Source of the DNA: Dichetophora obliterata
Taxonomy: Eukaryota > Arthropoda > Insecta > Diptera > Sciomyzidae
Assembly (NCBI GenBank): GCA_963920525.1
Contig: OY986435.1
Location: forward strand, 102,414,615 to 102,478,614
Direction: 5' to 3'
DNA length: 64,000 nt
This document shows positions 36,282 to 48,601 of this stretch, piece after piece. The translations under genes and the position numbers were made by a program. The notes under the pieces are model-generated. The model was not told where the DNA came from. It ran no database searches and was given only the letters and a program-made list of their open reading frames with translations. The stretch's first letter is position 1. The number at the start of each line of letters is the position of its first letter.

Positions 36282-36909
36282 CACAGATCATATAATAGAA
36301 AGATGTACCACCGCCATACAAGCAAATGGCACAGTAAAATTTGAAAGCTTTATGAGAGTCAGCGAGCGAATGATTTAAAGCTTTTGAGAGCAAGAGAATA
36401 AGTAAGCGACAATGTGAGCAAATGTGAGCATAATATTGAAAAGCAATAGAAACGATATCGCTCATTTCGTGCAAGACTGTCACAACTTAAAATTTGCGAA
36501 TTTTCAGGAGGCCACTTTAAACATTTGAAAATCATATTTCTTCCATAAATGTAGATGTTTCATTTATATTTTTGCACATTCTGGTAGAATAATATTTTAT
36601 AAACATTATTCTGAAGTTAAATAGCTTTTATGATAACTATTAGTATTTTAAAAAATATTTTATTTTCACACTGTTAGTTTTATGACGTTATTGCTGCAAA
36701 AATGCAAAGAATAAAATGTTATATGCAGTGTTGTGACGGTATTGCTAAAAAAAAATAAATAATTCAATTGGAATTTTCAATTAACATTTCATTTATTCAT
36801 TTGACAAAAAAATATGTAATCTTATTAACATAAAAGATAATTAAATAAGATATAATTTCGCATGTATAATGGATTTTTGTTTTTAAATAACATAAATTAA
36901 AATTAATTT

Positions 36910-38859
36910 TTATAACGAATCATAAAAAGTTTTGTAGTATTTAGGTATGATACCCTTATTTATTAAATCTAAGAGATCAATTTTCTTTCTCTTGGTTATA
37001 CCAGGCTTGGACGAGAAAGCTTGTATAAAATGAATGTCTTTTTTAGAAACTCGCCTTAAGACTTTTGCTTCTTCAAATCGTTCATGAGAGTATGATGTCT
37101 TGTAAAATAAGGAAGTTGGTGACTCCTTACTTACTTTTACGATTTTAATATCCGATAGTTTTGCATTAGCCATATTCAGAGGGCCTATATCAGCATGTAA
37201 CTGTTTCATATCGTAAACATCATCGAAGCATAATTCTGTCACTTTGTATGGTTTGCCACTTTTTTTTGCACTTCTTATAATGGAAATAAAAGTTTCAGGA
37301 GTATAAATTGGACCACATCTAAGCTGACGCTTCACGTTCCTTTCAATAAGAGAATGCACGGAGTCTCCCACGTTTTGTGTATGCCCCTTAATTAAGTATT
37401 TATGAGTTATACTTTCGATATTTAAAAACTGTACTGCATAAAAATAAACTGAAATCATAAATTTATTTTTTTGTTGGCCTGCGCAGTTATCTGAATAAAA
37501 AATAAAGTGTTTCGTGTTGTTTTGAAGAGACTTTTCCCTCATATAGCGAAGGATGCATGTTCCCAATTCATTTGCACCTCTATTTGCGTTACTTTCATCC
37601 CACACATAACACTCGCAGGTGTTGTCTTTCATGTTAAAAATTGTAAAATTCAAAACGTTTAATTTTGACTTGTAATAAAAAACTGAAACATCCCCTTTTG
37701 GGAGCTGCATAACTGCTTGCATATCATAAACAGCTACCAACGTATCTGGGGAATTATTCTCTTTGTCAGACTTTTTCTCAATTCTTGAAATCTCTTTTTC
37801 CAAAATGTGTTGGTCATATTTCTCTTGCAGCTCTCCTTTCTTATCCCCTTCTAAGTTCTCATAAGCAACACAGAGCTCGCATTGATCTTTTTTGGGTACA
37901 AAAAATGAAACGTTAAATTCCGTATTGAATATGCGATAAAATAATGGGTAATTTCCATAATCAATGCTTTGTTCTCGGCAGCGAATTATATAATCTCTAT
38001 GAAGTTCTGCAACAGTTTTGCTACCATCAATATACAGTTTTGTTGTATGCGCTCGTGTATAATGGCTCTCAATTTTAGGTATGGAGTCTATGAATGTTTT
38101 AATTCCCTCTCTAATTCCAGGATTCACTCTTGGTTGCTTGCCATGTCTGCCTCGTTTGTCTTCTTCTAACAAATTTTGAGTATTTTTTTTGCTCTTCTCT
38201 AATGCTGTTCGAATTGGTCTATTGTTTATGTCGAGTGCACTCATTAGAAATTTTTTGCAAACTTGTGTTATGTTTTCATTTCTCTTAAAAAAGTATTTCA
38301 TGTTTTTTTGTCTTGGTGGTCGCGTTCCCCCTTGTCTAATATATCGATATCGAGGCTCGTTTTCAGCCATGCAGTTTAACAAAAATTGCCTTTGCTTCTC
38401 AATATTTCCTAGAGACCAATATAAATTAAAAATGTTTAAGCGATCATTATCACTAAAATTCTTAGAGCACTGTAGTCTACATTTCTCAGTACAAGGAGGC
38501 TTAATACTTCTACATCGTTGAATTCTCTTCTCCTTCGTCCACATTTCATATTCTTTGCCTGAATTTCTCAATTTTTTTTTTTTATTGCGACGCCATTTTT
38601 CTGGATTCTTCTGTCGCTTCTTACCTTTCTTAGTCGTACTACTTGAATTCGCAGCGATAGCGACATCACCTACTACAACAGATTCATAAACTTCGTCTAC
38701 AACGGAGTTGTTGCTTATGGTATCACTTTCTATTGCAGTGTTGTCGGCTGGTTTATATGTTAAATCTTTCTGAGAGTCGTCTGAATCGAACTCATAGCAA
38801 CAAGTAGAATCACTCGAGGTAAAAGAAAGTGAACAAGAAGCTTGTTGTTAGTGTTCCAT
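36910..38859 (-). CDS. DDE-type transposase, 649 codons with one early stop
   Basis: The frame is open for about 645 codons; an ATG at 38859 is in frame but codon 4 is TAA (ATG GAA CAC TAA), so the copy is inactive unless another start or upstream exon is used. The N-terminal ~90 residues are acidic then Lys-rich. Next is a Cys motif (CTEKCRLQC), then PKKDQCELCVAYENL, and a catalytic-like core VAVYDMQAVMQLPKG...FIFYSDNCAGQQKNKF...GHTQNVGDSVHSLIE, giving D, D and E positions. ANRGANELGTC and FYKTSY are also family marks. It matches a widespread uncharacterised insect/cnidarian family (I associate it with DUF7869). Its place between inverted repeats supports a transposase role. Confidence 0.8.
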
Positions 38860-39681
38860 GAGTTTTTAATATAAGAAGAGCCTTTAAAGAAAAATGAAAA
38901 GTTCTCCTATGTATTCATAAAAATTATCAGGAATAACGGCACAATTTAAAATGTGACAAGTTTCTTTAAAATTGTTAACTACAATATATATTAACAGCAA
39001 GAATGTGATAACTTCAATTGTTCCAAGTTGTGGTTGAAATTTAAAGAGTTAAGTTTGCTGACAATAACGGTTTAAGTCGAAATGATTTATAAAACAAAAA
39101 AAATTAGCAACAACAACATAACATCTTGTCTTATTACATTTATATTTATAAAAAATGTACTCAAAAAATCAAACACAAAACATCAAAACCGTCACATTTC
39201 GAAATAGGCCACTTTTGTTGTTAAAACCATATGAATTTTAACTCACACTTTATAAATTAAATCGTTATAAGATAAAATACAGCGTTTTTACTAAAAAAAT
39301 GTTGAACGAATTTAAAGAAGATCACGCACAGACTAAAATGTGACGTTGTTGTAACTAATAAAACTGCCTGAGTGCAAAGAGCAAAAACGACAAAAGTCTC
39401 CATAAAACCGTTATTTGAGCGCAAATCTTTCTGATTTTGGAATATATTACAGAGATTCTTATAACGGATATTCCTGTATACTCAACTCAAAAATCTCAGA
39501 TTTTGAGTTGTGACAGTCTTGCACGAAATGAGCGATATGTAAAGATTTGGTGCACGAAATATCTGAATCAACGATATAGCTGCCAACAAAATGTAGCTGA
39601 ATTCCATTGCGTTTCACTTAAAAAATGTAGGCATTCTTTATACAAAACTACCCTAAGCACATTATATAATTTAAAGCTATT

Positions 39682-39817
39682 GGCCCATTGTCATATTCAA
39701 AATAAAGTCGACTTTAAATTTAGTGCAAGCTTTTTGACAACATATTATATTGAAAAACTGTCAAAAATGCTTATACTAAATTTAAAGTCGACTTTATTTT
39801 GACTATGATAATGGGCC
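39682..39817. mobile_element. Palindromic 136-bp MITE, copy 2
   Basis: Same family and length as 7447-7582 but opposite orientation of the loop; flanked by ATT on both sides. It sits in the non-coding right part of the 3.97-kb transposon, so it is younger than that insertion. Confidence 0.85.
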
Positions 39818-40260
39818 ATTATCTTTTTCTTACATAAATCAACTCTTATCTTTTTGTTATATAATTTCAAAAATTTAATCTCATAAAGCGTGTATGACGT
39901 AATCCAGGTATAGCTTTTGTGTGTTGGCTTGGTTTTTTTTGCCGTTTTACCTTGTGATATTTCTAGTGTTATATTATTCTAAGAGTGATTCTATCGATTG
40001 AAACGTATCCGCGAATTATGTTGTAAGCGATATTTTTTAAGTTATTTTTAAGAAGCATTGGGAAATGAAAAAGCATGCAAAGAGTGAATCATTGCAGTGA
40101 GCATTGCAGATAAAATGTGCATGCAAAGGTTGGTAAGTTTTCTCCTCAAGAAAGCTTTTTTCATCCGCTCACAAAAGCTTGCGTATTAATCTGAAAAATA
40201 TTTGTTACTATTTAAAGTTCTACGTGGCTCATCTTTATACTATATAATCTTTGCCTAAGA

Positions 40261-40560
40261 TCTAACGACATTGTAACATCCACATGTATGCAGATGATGT
40301 GCAGCTGTAAGCAAGTTGTAGCCGACTTTCTGTAATTAATTGTACAATCGACATAAACACTGATTTAAACAACATTATCAAATGGGCAGCTGAGAACGGT
40401 TTATTCCTCAGTCCTAAAAAATCTTAGGCTTTAAGTTATCACAAAAAAAAGCAATGAATATAACAAATTCCCCAAACATCACGCTAAAAACTGTGCATTG
40501 AATTTTAAAACTCAGCAAAAAATCTTGGGTTATCTTTCAACAGAACCTTCCCAAGTAGAA
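40261..40560 (+). pseudogene. Decayed non-LTR RT, segment 3
   Basis: It reads CNIHMYADDVQL (with a stop after), IKWAAENGLFLSPKKS and then, in another frame, KNLGLSFNRTFP. These are the YADD active site and the following motifs of the element interrupted at 36282. Coding similarity stops near 40560. Confidence 0.8.
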
Positions 40561-40738
40561 TTTTGCGACCACAGGTTACTTAAGACTTTTTTACTTAAAT
40601 TTTTTACACGACGACGTTGCAGCGATACTGATTTGGAAAATATTTTGTGGGAAAAGTTTGTAAAAATTCCTAGGATATTACTTTGCCACTAGGTCACAGA
40701 ATGTTGTAACGATTTATCAAGTGTTACCTTTAAAAAAT

Positions 40739-40868
40739 GCATCACTCATCATTCATCAAGATGTACATTTTGTAACAATTAACTAATTGCGACCCAAGTG
40801 TAGGCATCACTCATCATTCATCAAGATGTACATTTTATAACAATTAGCTAATTGCGACCCAAGCGTAG
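40739..40868 (+). repeat. 65-bp tandem duplication
   Basis: The unit GCATCACTCATCATTCATCA... occurs at 40739-40803 and 40804-40868 with three differences. Confidence 0.85.
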
Positions 40869-42200
40869 GCTCTTTCTATTTAAAATGGTGGACGCAAATT
40901 ATTATTATATTTAAACATTTTTTATTAATGTATGAAATTGTTGCAATATTTTCTGAATTCAGCTTGCGCTTAAATTCTTAAGAAATTTTGGCTGTTATTT
41001 TACCGAAAATCTTCTTTCCCATCTACATTTAGCTCCAAATAATATCAAAAAGCACTTAAGATTATGTTGTACTCCTATATATTATATAAATTTTAATTAT
41101 AAAATAATTATATTTATGGCTGCAAAATGTAAACAAAACATAAAAACAAAATTAATTTTTTTGCAATTGGCAACTCTGTAATGCATTTATATATAAATGT
41201 GTATACTAAAATGTGATAAGTCACTTCAAAGTAATTTTCACTAACACAATGTCGGCATTGTGTTGCTCCACTTTCGAATCATAGTGGTCTCTGAAACGTA
41301 ACCAATACGTAACATCATGTCAATTTTGACACAAAAATAAACGCTACGACGTCGCTGCAACCCAAATGTGGACCATCAGTTCTAGTTGGGTTGCTTCATC
41401 AGAAAGTCTTGATATGCGATATGTACAAGTAGTCAGTATGCAGACGGTAAAAGGAACCAAACCCAGACAGTTTGAATTTGAATGCAAATTCCAATGGGCG
41501 GAAAAAGGAAACCGAAAAGGAAGTATACCCTGAAATTTCAACTATTTCAAATTATGCTGGGCCGGAAAAAGGAAATGAAGGGGAGAGAAGAAACAAAAAA
41601 CGCGAACCGACACTGTTACCCCTATGCACCAAGCTGTATGAGGGAGGAAGGTGTTAATTCCCCTCATGTTCTGTAACCGCATAAGATTATTTCATTAACC
41701 CTAGTGTTGCACCTAAGTGCAGCAGCCCCCTACATGTCCTTACCTTTCATCATCCAAGAAAATTACGGAAAGTCGCAGTTTTTCATGTTTTCTATTGCAA
41801 TATTTATATATTCATTCACTGTATAAAAAAGATAAATAAGATACAAGAGGAGCGTTAGTACAATTAAAAATGTTCCGTGTAATTATGGCATTAAGATAAA
41901 CATTAGTTTCTTTGATTTTTTTTTTTATTTTAAAGTTCAATCAATTTAATGTTGTTTTGAAGGAAGTTCAAGCTTTGCATTAAACTTTGGTTTAGTTCAA
42001 AGTCAATTTTTTAACTGTAAATTAAACTTGCATTTAAATTCATATTGTCTTTCAATAAAAATTTACTTCTGTATTAATCATAAAGTCAAATATATTTCAT
42101 TTTCTCCTGGACGTAGATCTACCTTTTAAATTCATTGAACTTTGGTTTACTTAATTTTATTTTTCAATTGTACTTTTACTTTTACATAATTTTAAAGGTA
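40869..42200. other. No gene seen
   Basis: Non-coding. Short frames at 41340-41680 overlap on both strands without motifs. Confidence 0.5.
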
Positions 42201-42960
42201 AATCAAAGTTATCATATATTCGACAAAGATGCTAAATTGAAATTAAAATTTTGGTTCATTCAGATTATTCCTTCAGTGTACATTTGCTTTTACTTCAGTT
42301 TTTAATTTAAAATCATATTGATTTAGAATTTCAACAACGTGCTAAATTCACATTAGACATTGTTTAATTCATAAGGTCTTGTAGTTTAAACTAATTTTTT
42401 TTTTACTTTAATGGTAAATTTTCTTTGTCATCGATTCTAAATTTTAATCGATTCGAGTGCTAAACTTTATTTGAAAGTTCGTTTAATTTATTTTTTTTTC
42501 TGGTAGTGTATTTTACTTTTGAGTATCATCATAAATTTAAGTCAGTTCGCCATAGTGCTAAATTTAAAATTAAAGTTAGATATATTAAATATTTTCTTTA
42601 AGTGTAGTTTACTTTTAAGTACTATATAATTTAATATTTTCTCTTAGAGTACCTAACTTTTGAGTTCTATCGTAAATTTAAATCAGTTCGCCATAGCGCT
42701 TAATTTAAAGTTATATTAATTAAAAATTTTCTTTCAGTGTATTTTACTTTTCGTAAATTTAAATCTGTTCGCTTTAGAGCTAAATTTAAAATTAAAGTTG
42801 GATTAATTTAATATTTTCGCTTAGTGCAGTTTACTTTTCGTAAATTTAAATCAGTTCGCCATAGTGCTAAATTTAAATTTAAAGTTAGATTAATTTAATA
42901 TTTTCTTTGAGTGTAGTTTACTTTTACCATACAATTTTAAACCAAATTCGTTTGAGTTAC
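42200..42960 (+). repeat. Degenerate tandem repeat field, ~80-125 bp units
   Basis: Units contain AGTTCGCCATAGTGCTAAAT, TTAAAGTTAGATTAATTTAA and a TAGTTTACTTTT block. The best-kept copies are near 42545, 42685, 42770 and 42850, with older copies to 42230. Confidence 0.75.
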
Positions 42961-43229
42961 CATGCAGCTCTCGGTATGAAAGTTATATGCTAGTTTACTT
43001 TCAACATGTTTATTAGGGTAAATCTTCGTTTCAGGTCAATCTTAAGTGGCATCTAATCGGTTAGTTCTTCTCATCCGATATCTCTCCCTACGCTCCTAGC
43101 TGTCCTTACTCCTGAAATGTCATCAACCCCCCTGAAGTAACTTACATTTTGGGTCAGATAAAAAGAAAAAACAATTTCTTTTCCTTTTTGCACACTGTCT
43201 CATACTAATCGCTCTTTATAAATATGGAG

Positions 43230-43710
43230 TTTCCTATACCTGGCGATACTCAAAGGTAAATATTCCAATTAGCAAACAAACTAGAAATCTGAAATAGATA
43301 TAGCGGTATGTGTATTTACCTATACATGGCAATACTCAAAAATTCAAATTAGTAAATTTACATTGGTAAATAGCAACTGATATACCTGACATAGATAATT
43401 AGGTATATGCATTTACATATATGTACATATCAATATAAAAAAAAAATCACAAATTCATATACATGGCGATATTCAAAATTTCACATTCAAATTAGTAAAC
43501 TAAAAATTTAAGCATCTGGTATATCTGAAATAGGGAATTATGTATAGTTAGTTACATATACATGGCGATATTCAAAATTTCTAATTAGTAAATTAAAATT
43601 TGTAGCAAATGGTTTGGCTGAAATCGCTATTTATGTAAATGTGGTTACATATACAATGTATATGTATATTATACATGGCGATACACAAAAATTCAATATT
43701 CAAAATATAT
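43230..43710 (+). repeat. ~90-125-bp tandem repeats with ACATGGCGAT core
   Basis: Five degenerate units share TATACATGGCGATATTCAAA followed by AATTAGTAAA, near 43237, 43321, 43462, 43557 and 43672. Confidence 0.75.
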
Positions 43711-44937
43711 TGCAGCATACTGCGACTCCTCCTCCGCACTCTGCCGGTTGATGAGGTAACTGTTGTTGTAGAGGTTGCTCCTGGTTTTGGTGGCCATGTC
43801 GTAGCTGCTGTTGTTGCAACTGCTGTTGGCTGTTGGCAAACGTGGAAGCTTAATGGCTTCTACACACTACAACGAAAGTACCATATAGCTGCTATTTGGA
43901 CAGTTGCGTGCGATTATCGTATTGTGTGGATGCGTGTGGAGGCGAGTTGGTTGCAAGATTGCACGATCGATTGGTACAAACTGAAAACTGCTGTATCACA
44001 ACCGATGAATCAGTCGTAATAACGTGCAGAAGACCCTTTATGTTGCAGCTGGCACCCTTAGTGGCTGCTGTCGCCGCATCACAGACCCTGACGTGCTAGC
44101 TACGTTTTACACTGGCACTGACGTGTTCAGTGGAGCGCTGGCTTGCTTGCGCTAGCGGTGTAGCGCTAGGTGGACCACTGAGCGCTAGCAGTGTTGAGCG
44201 GGACAAAGTGGTTTTGCTGCTTAGAGCCAGCAATCGTTGTAGTGCGATAGCAGACGTGATAGGGTGTGAGGTGGTGGCACTTTATTTGAAATTTATAGCT
44301 ACTGCACTTTCTCCATCCTACAAGCGTATGAAATTTTTAGAGTGCCACAGCCTTAAATAGGAGCTCACCGTTGGGAACGTGCTCGGACAGTAGGTTTGAA
44401 TTGCGATGGTTCTGCCACAAATAACATTGCCAAACATTGAAAGGATGATGGTCGCCAAGTTTTTCCACTATCTTTAATATTAAGTTATTTTTAATTATTA
44501 GGAATTTCTTCCACCACCGACATCCACAGGAAAGTAAAGAAAAAACCTTATGAACACCAGGGCTGGTGCGATTGTATCCAAAAGATACATGGCACACTTG
44601 TTGTTTTAAACTGGTAAATACTTAGGATTTTTTCATAATTTAAGTGTAAACGACTCCTAGTGCAGTACAACTTAAGTCAAGATCCTATAGTCATATTTTT
44701 AGAAAATCCCTGCTCATAGGCTGAAGTTGCACACCACACGTGCAAGCCATTTTGGTTATTATGAATACTGTCAGAGAGGTCAGAAAAGTAAATTGGAGTG
44801 AAGTTGCGGTCTTGTGACACCAGATAGCGTACATACTAAAAACCAAAATTTTAATCAATTAAATATTAGGGGTATTCAATATGTTGTGCCGTTGCTATTG
44901 TGATGTGTATTTATGGATAAATCGGATTAGTTATGAG
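43711..44937. other. GC-richer segment, no supported gene
   Basis: From about 43715 to 44300 the sequence is less AT-rich. One minus-strand frame (43711-43845) is Gln-rich (QQQLQQQQLRHGH, then QPLQQQLPHQ) after a possible acceptor TTTGCCAACAG. It is too short to call. The rest is featureless. Confidence 0.4.
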
Positions 44938-47900
44938 CAGTGGCGGACTGGGTCATCAAAATTGACATGGCAAAATAACACTCAACCGGCCCTCTCAATG
45001 AAAATTAAGACAACAACACCAACATACATATTAAACTTTATTTTTTATTTTTATTGAACAAAAAAGCAACAAAAAATAAACAAAACATTACAATTTATAG
45101 CTATTAAAAATACTTTAATGAAAAATAAAAATATTCATTTATTAAACTGAACAAAAATATCTGAGAAAATATCACAAAACCATATTTAAATAACAAACTC
45201 GTAAAATTAGATCAACGGTTTGCTAGAGAAATTAAAAAGATAAAAAACCTTCTCTTGAAAAATTCGGATTTTGAGTTGTAACGCTCGAAATGAGCGATAT
45301 GTTTTAAATAAACAAAAGATTTAAATTAAAGAAAACAGCTCTTATTTTATGTACTTGAATTTAAAATACTTCTTATTATGGAATTAATAAACTTTTAAGT
45401 TGTTTACTAGATTGAGCATACTCATCAATAATACTATCCTCGTCTAATTTAAATAAAACCTCTTTTTCAATGCACATTAGCATATATGAATTCAAATTAT
45501 TTTGAGACATTGTGTTTCTTAGTTTGGTTTTTATATTTTTAAGAGTAGAAAACGAACGTTCGCATGCAGTTTGAGTAATAGACAAGGAAAGTAAATATTT
45601 ATATGCAAGCCATAACAGAGGATATGCATTCGTCATAAGATTATATTTTTCGATTATTTTAAAGCAACACAGATGGCATTTCTTGCAGGCGTTACATTGT
45701 TTGAATTCTTCATTTTCACTTTTTGTAAGACATTCTGAGTATTGATCATCCCCAATTTGGATGTTATATGCATCTAAAGGGTTGCTTTTAATTTTTTCCC
45801 ATTGTTTTACAAAATTATTGTATTCCCCTTTGAAATCTTCAATATTTACATCATTATTAAAAGTACTAATTTTTTGACATAAAATGTTAAAAGCTTGTTT
45901 GGGTATGCCATTTTCTCTGCTACACTGAAAATTGTTTGGGTCCAAAAGAGAAAAGTCAGCATACAAAGTTTGACTACTTGAAAAGCGACGGTTTATGCTT
46001 TCACATACAGTGTCTAAAATAACATTGTGTACCTTGATTTTAAAATTTTCTAAAAGATCAACTTTTATCTCGTCTTCAGCTTGTTCGCTATGCAACTTTT
46101 TATTCCTTCTTATTCTTGTCATCGGCAAAGTCAATTGAATTTCTATTTCATATTCATCGTAATCTTCAATTTTTTTCTTTGCCCAAGAGACAAACTGGTC
46201 AGCAGCAGATTTTACTTGTTCAAAATCTCGACTAAAGGATTTCAAACTTTCGCTGGTATCGGTTACCATACCGTAGGCCTTAAGAAAATCCATTCCAGAA
46301 GTTTGAAGATATTTTGACAAGGGTGTTGTCACAGAAAAAATTCTTAAAAAAATTTGGGCAGTTAGTATATTTTCATATTTGAGCAATGACTCAACAAACC
46401 CTCGAGCCTTTGCCCTAACCTCAGGCTTACACGTAATATTATGTTCTATTTGTATTAAAGTCACTAATATTTCCATATAGAGTGCGGAATCTGGGTTACC
46501 AAATTTACCAAAAATTTTTCTCAAAGCTCTGTCTTTCGACCACCAGCGAGTTTCTATAATAGTTGTTAGCTTGCGGTTATCCTGAATCACTGCATTCCAT
46601 GTATTCATTCTTTGATAAGAATCGCGTATAAAAACAGCGATGTCGTTAATAATATTAAAAAGTGATGTACTTAGTATTGTTATTTTTGTTGTGTCTGCCA
46701 AAACTAAATTCAACACATGTGCATAACACCAAATATGAATTTGTTCGGGACATTCAACTGATAGCCAAGAAGAAAACCCTTTATATTGGCCTTGCATATT
46801 TGCTGCACCATCTGTCGAACTACCAATACAGCATTTGATATTTATATTATTTTCCAATAATACTTTTTTTATTTTCTCAAAAATACTTTCACCTTTGCTG
46901 GATTCTAAATCAACTACGGCTAATAGCCTTTCATGAACACGATCCGTTAAAAAGCGAACTATAATTGAGCACTGTTCTTTTGAAGTTATATCTTGTGTTG
47001 AATCAATTTGGATTGAAAATAATTGGGCATCATTGACCTCTTCAGATATGATTTTTTGCATCATTCTACAAATAGTATCTGTAACGCTATTTATAGTTGT
47101 CTTTGATAACAAGGTTATGAGGGAACCCCTTCCTTTCACGTTTTGTTTACATGACTCTATTGATGTTTGTATATGATCCCTGAGGCAAATGTCATATTTT
47201 CCGACTAAAAGCATTAACTCTAAAAAGTTTCCGTGATCAATACATTGATTTTCTAAATTATAAGCAGCCTCATTTCGCTTCCCTCTGAAGCTTAATCCTC
47301 GTTTTCCAAGAACTTTGATAACATATATAATTCTTTTAAGAATGTCACGTCTATTTGAAATCTGCTGACGCCGAAGAGAAATTTGATTAAAGCTGATCAA
47401 GCTTTCAACGTTGGTGTCTCTCAAAAAACCAAAATAGGCTTCTGAAGATATTGAATGCATTTTAGAATTTTCGTGTTGTTCAATTATTTGATGTACATGT
47501 CTCCTATCGTTAAACCCATCAATAAATGTTTTATGTTCCAAAGATATTGAAAAAGCTAAGCACACCGAGCAAAAGAATAAATTTTTATTCTCGCAAAACG
47601 TCAGCCACTTCCTATTTGTGCCATCTTTTCTAAAAAATGCTCGTTTTAATACAGGATCTGTGGTAGCTTGCTTTGGATGCTGTTTAAAAAATGTTGCTAG
47701 TTCAGACCTATTTGGATGTTTAAAAATAGTAGATTCATCTTCCTCATTTAATATAATGTAATCTTTACGCAACACAACTGCGTTTTCAGTGACTGCGTTT
47801 GTGTCCGCTTGTTCAGTGTTAGGCCGAAATAAATAATTGCTTACGTTTTCTTTCTGCAATTCAAGAGCTCCCTTAGCTTGATGTTGCTGTTATTTAAAAA

Positions 47901-48273
47901 CCCTAATTAGTTCAGTTTGACGTCAAAATGTAGAGATACCTTTTCTTCATTTGTTGAACTAAGAATTGCTGGCACAGGACCTGGCTGGCAATCTTCATTT
48001 GATGCAGCTGTGTTTTCAGAAGCTCCGCCTGTGGTTGCTTCAACAGTATTACGCCCAACAAAAAAGCTGTCAAGTTTTGGCCAACTTTTGGCTGTCTTTC
48101 CCAGCTCTTGTTGTTTTCTTATCCGTGCTTTTTCCGCACCTCCTTTAACCTTTTCTATTTGTTTTAAACTTGTTAAATGAAAATTTTTCTTTTGCGTTAA
48201 GAAGCAACTGGCCCAAAATAGCAGCGGCCCACGTGGATTTTGCCATGTGTGCCCAAGGGCCAGTCCGCCACTG
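44938..48273 (-). mobile_element. hAT transposon, 3,336 bp
   Basis: The ends are CAGTGGCGGACTGG on both sides, flanked by a perfect 8-bp duplication GTTATGAG (44930-44937 and 48274-48281). It contains a two-exon hAT transposase on the minus strand. This is a complete or near-complete autonomous-type element. Confidence 0.95.
45376..48170 (-). CDS. hAT transposase (zinc-finger MYM/TTF type), two exons
   Basis: Exon 1 covers about 47940-48170 and ends NEEK at donor AAG|GTATCT. Exon 2 (45376-47853) follows an acceptor TTGAATTGCAG in the same phase and gives 825 residues to the stop. Exon 1 has GGAEKARIRKQQELGKTAKS and PKLDSFF, the usual N-terminus of this subgroup. Exon 2 has a TTF-type finger (FFCSVCLAF...HENSKMH), the core with IQIDSTQDITS and SSTDGAANMQG, CYAHVLNLVL, ETRWWSKDRAL, and the hAT dimerisation end TQTACERSFSTLKNIKTKLR. 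No stop or frameshift lies in exon 2. No in-frame ATG is seen in exon 1 within the element, so the start is unresolved or lost. Confidence 0.88.
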
Positions 48274-48601
48274 GTTATGAGTATTGAAGAATTAAGAAAA
48301 CCATAGGTACGTTTACACCATGCAAGTCTATAGCTCAGCACGAAAACAAAGAAAAACCAAAGACAAGCTGTATTGCAGGATCTTTTCCAATATGTGGTAA
48401 GCAGTACACTACACTTCTCATCAGAACCCCACATCGTGAATGGCCCAATTATAAACTGGCGAACAAAACATCAAACCGGTTCGCGGTTGTGTAGCCATGC
48501 AATGGTTGCAATACTCAACATCATGCTGACGCCGTCACCAATAGCAGGACTTAAAAAAACATACAAAAACAAAATAAAAATAAATTTAATCGCTAAGGAG
48601 T

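Larger units (their letters stand above)
36282..40253 (-). mobile_element. DDE transposon, 3,972 bp, in the RT gene
   Basis: Inverted repeats of ~30 bp start CACAGATCATATAATAGAAA on the left and CAAAGATTATATAGTATAAA on the complementary right end. They are flanked by a 7-bp duplication CCTAAGA (36275-36281 and 40254-40260). The RT frame resumes after it (CNIHMYADDVQL). A 33-bp subterminal inverted repeat (36455-36487 and 39506-39538) is also present. It carries one long transposase gene and has itself received a 136-bp MITE. The superfamily is not one I can name with certainty. Confidence 0.85.

Noticed and set aside
43639..44360. Overlapping plus-strand frames of 67-126 codons
   Set aside because: No motifs, mutually overlapping, and explained by the less AT-rich composition.
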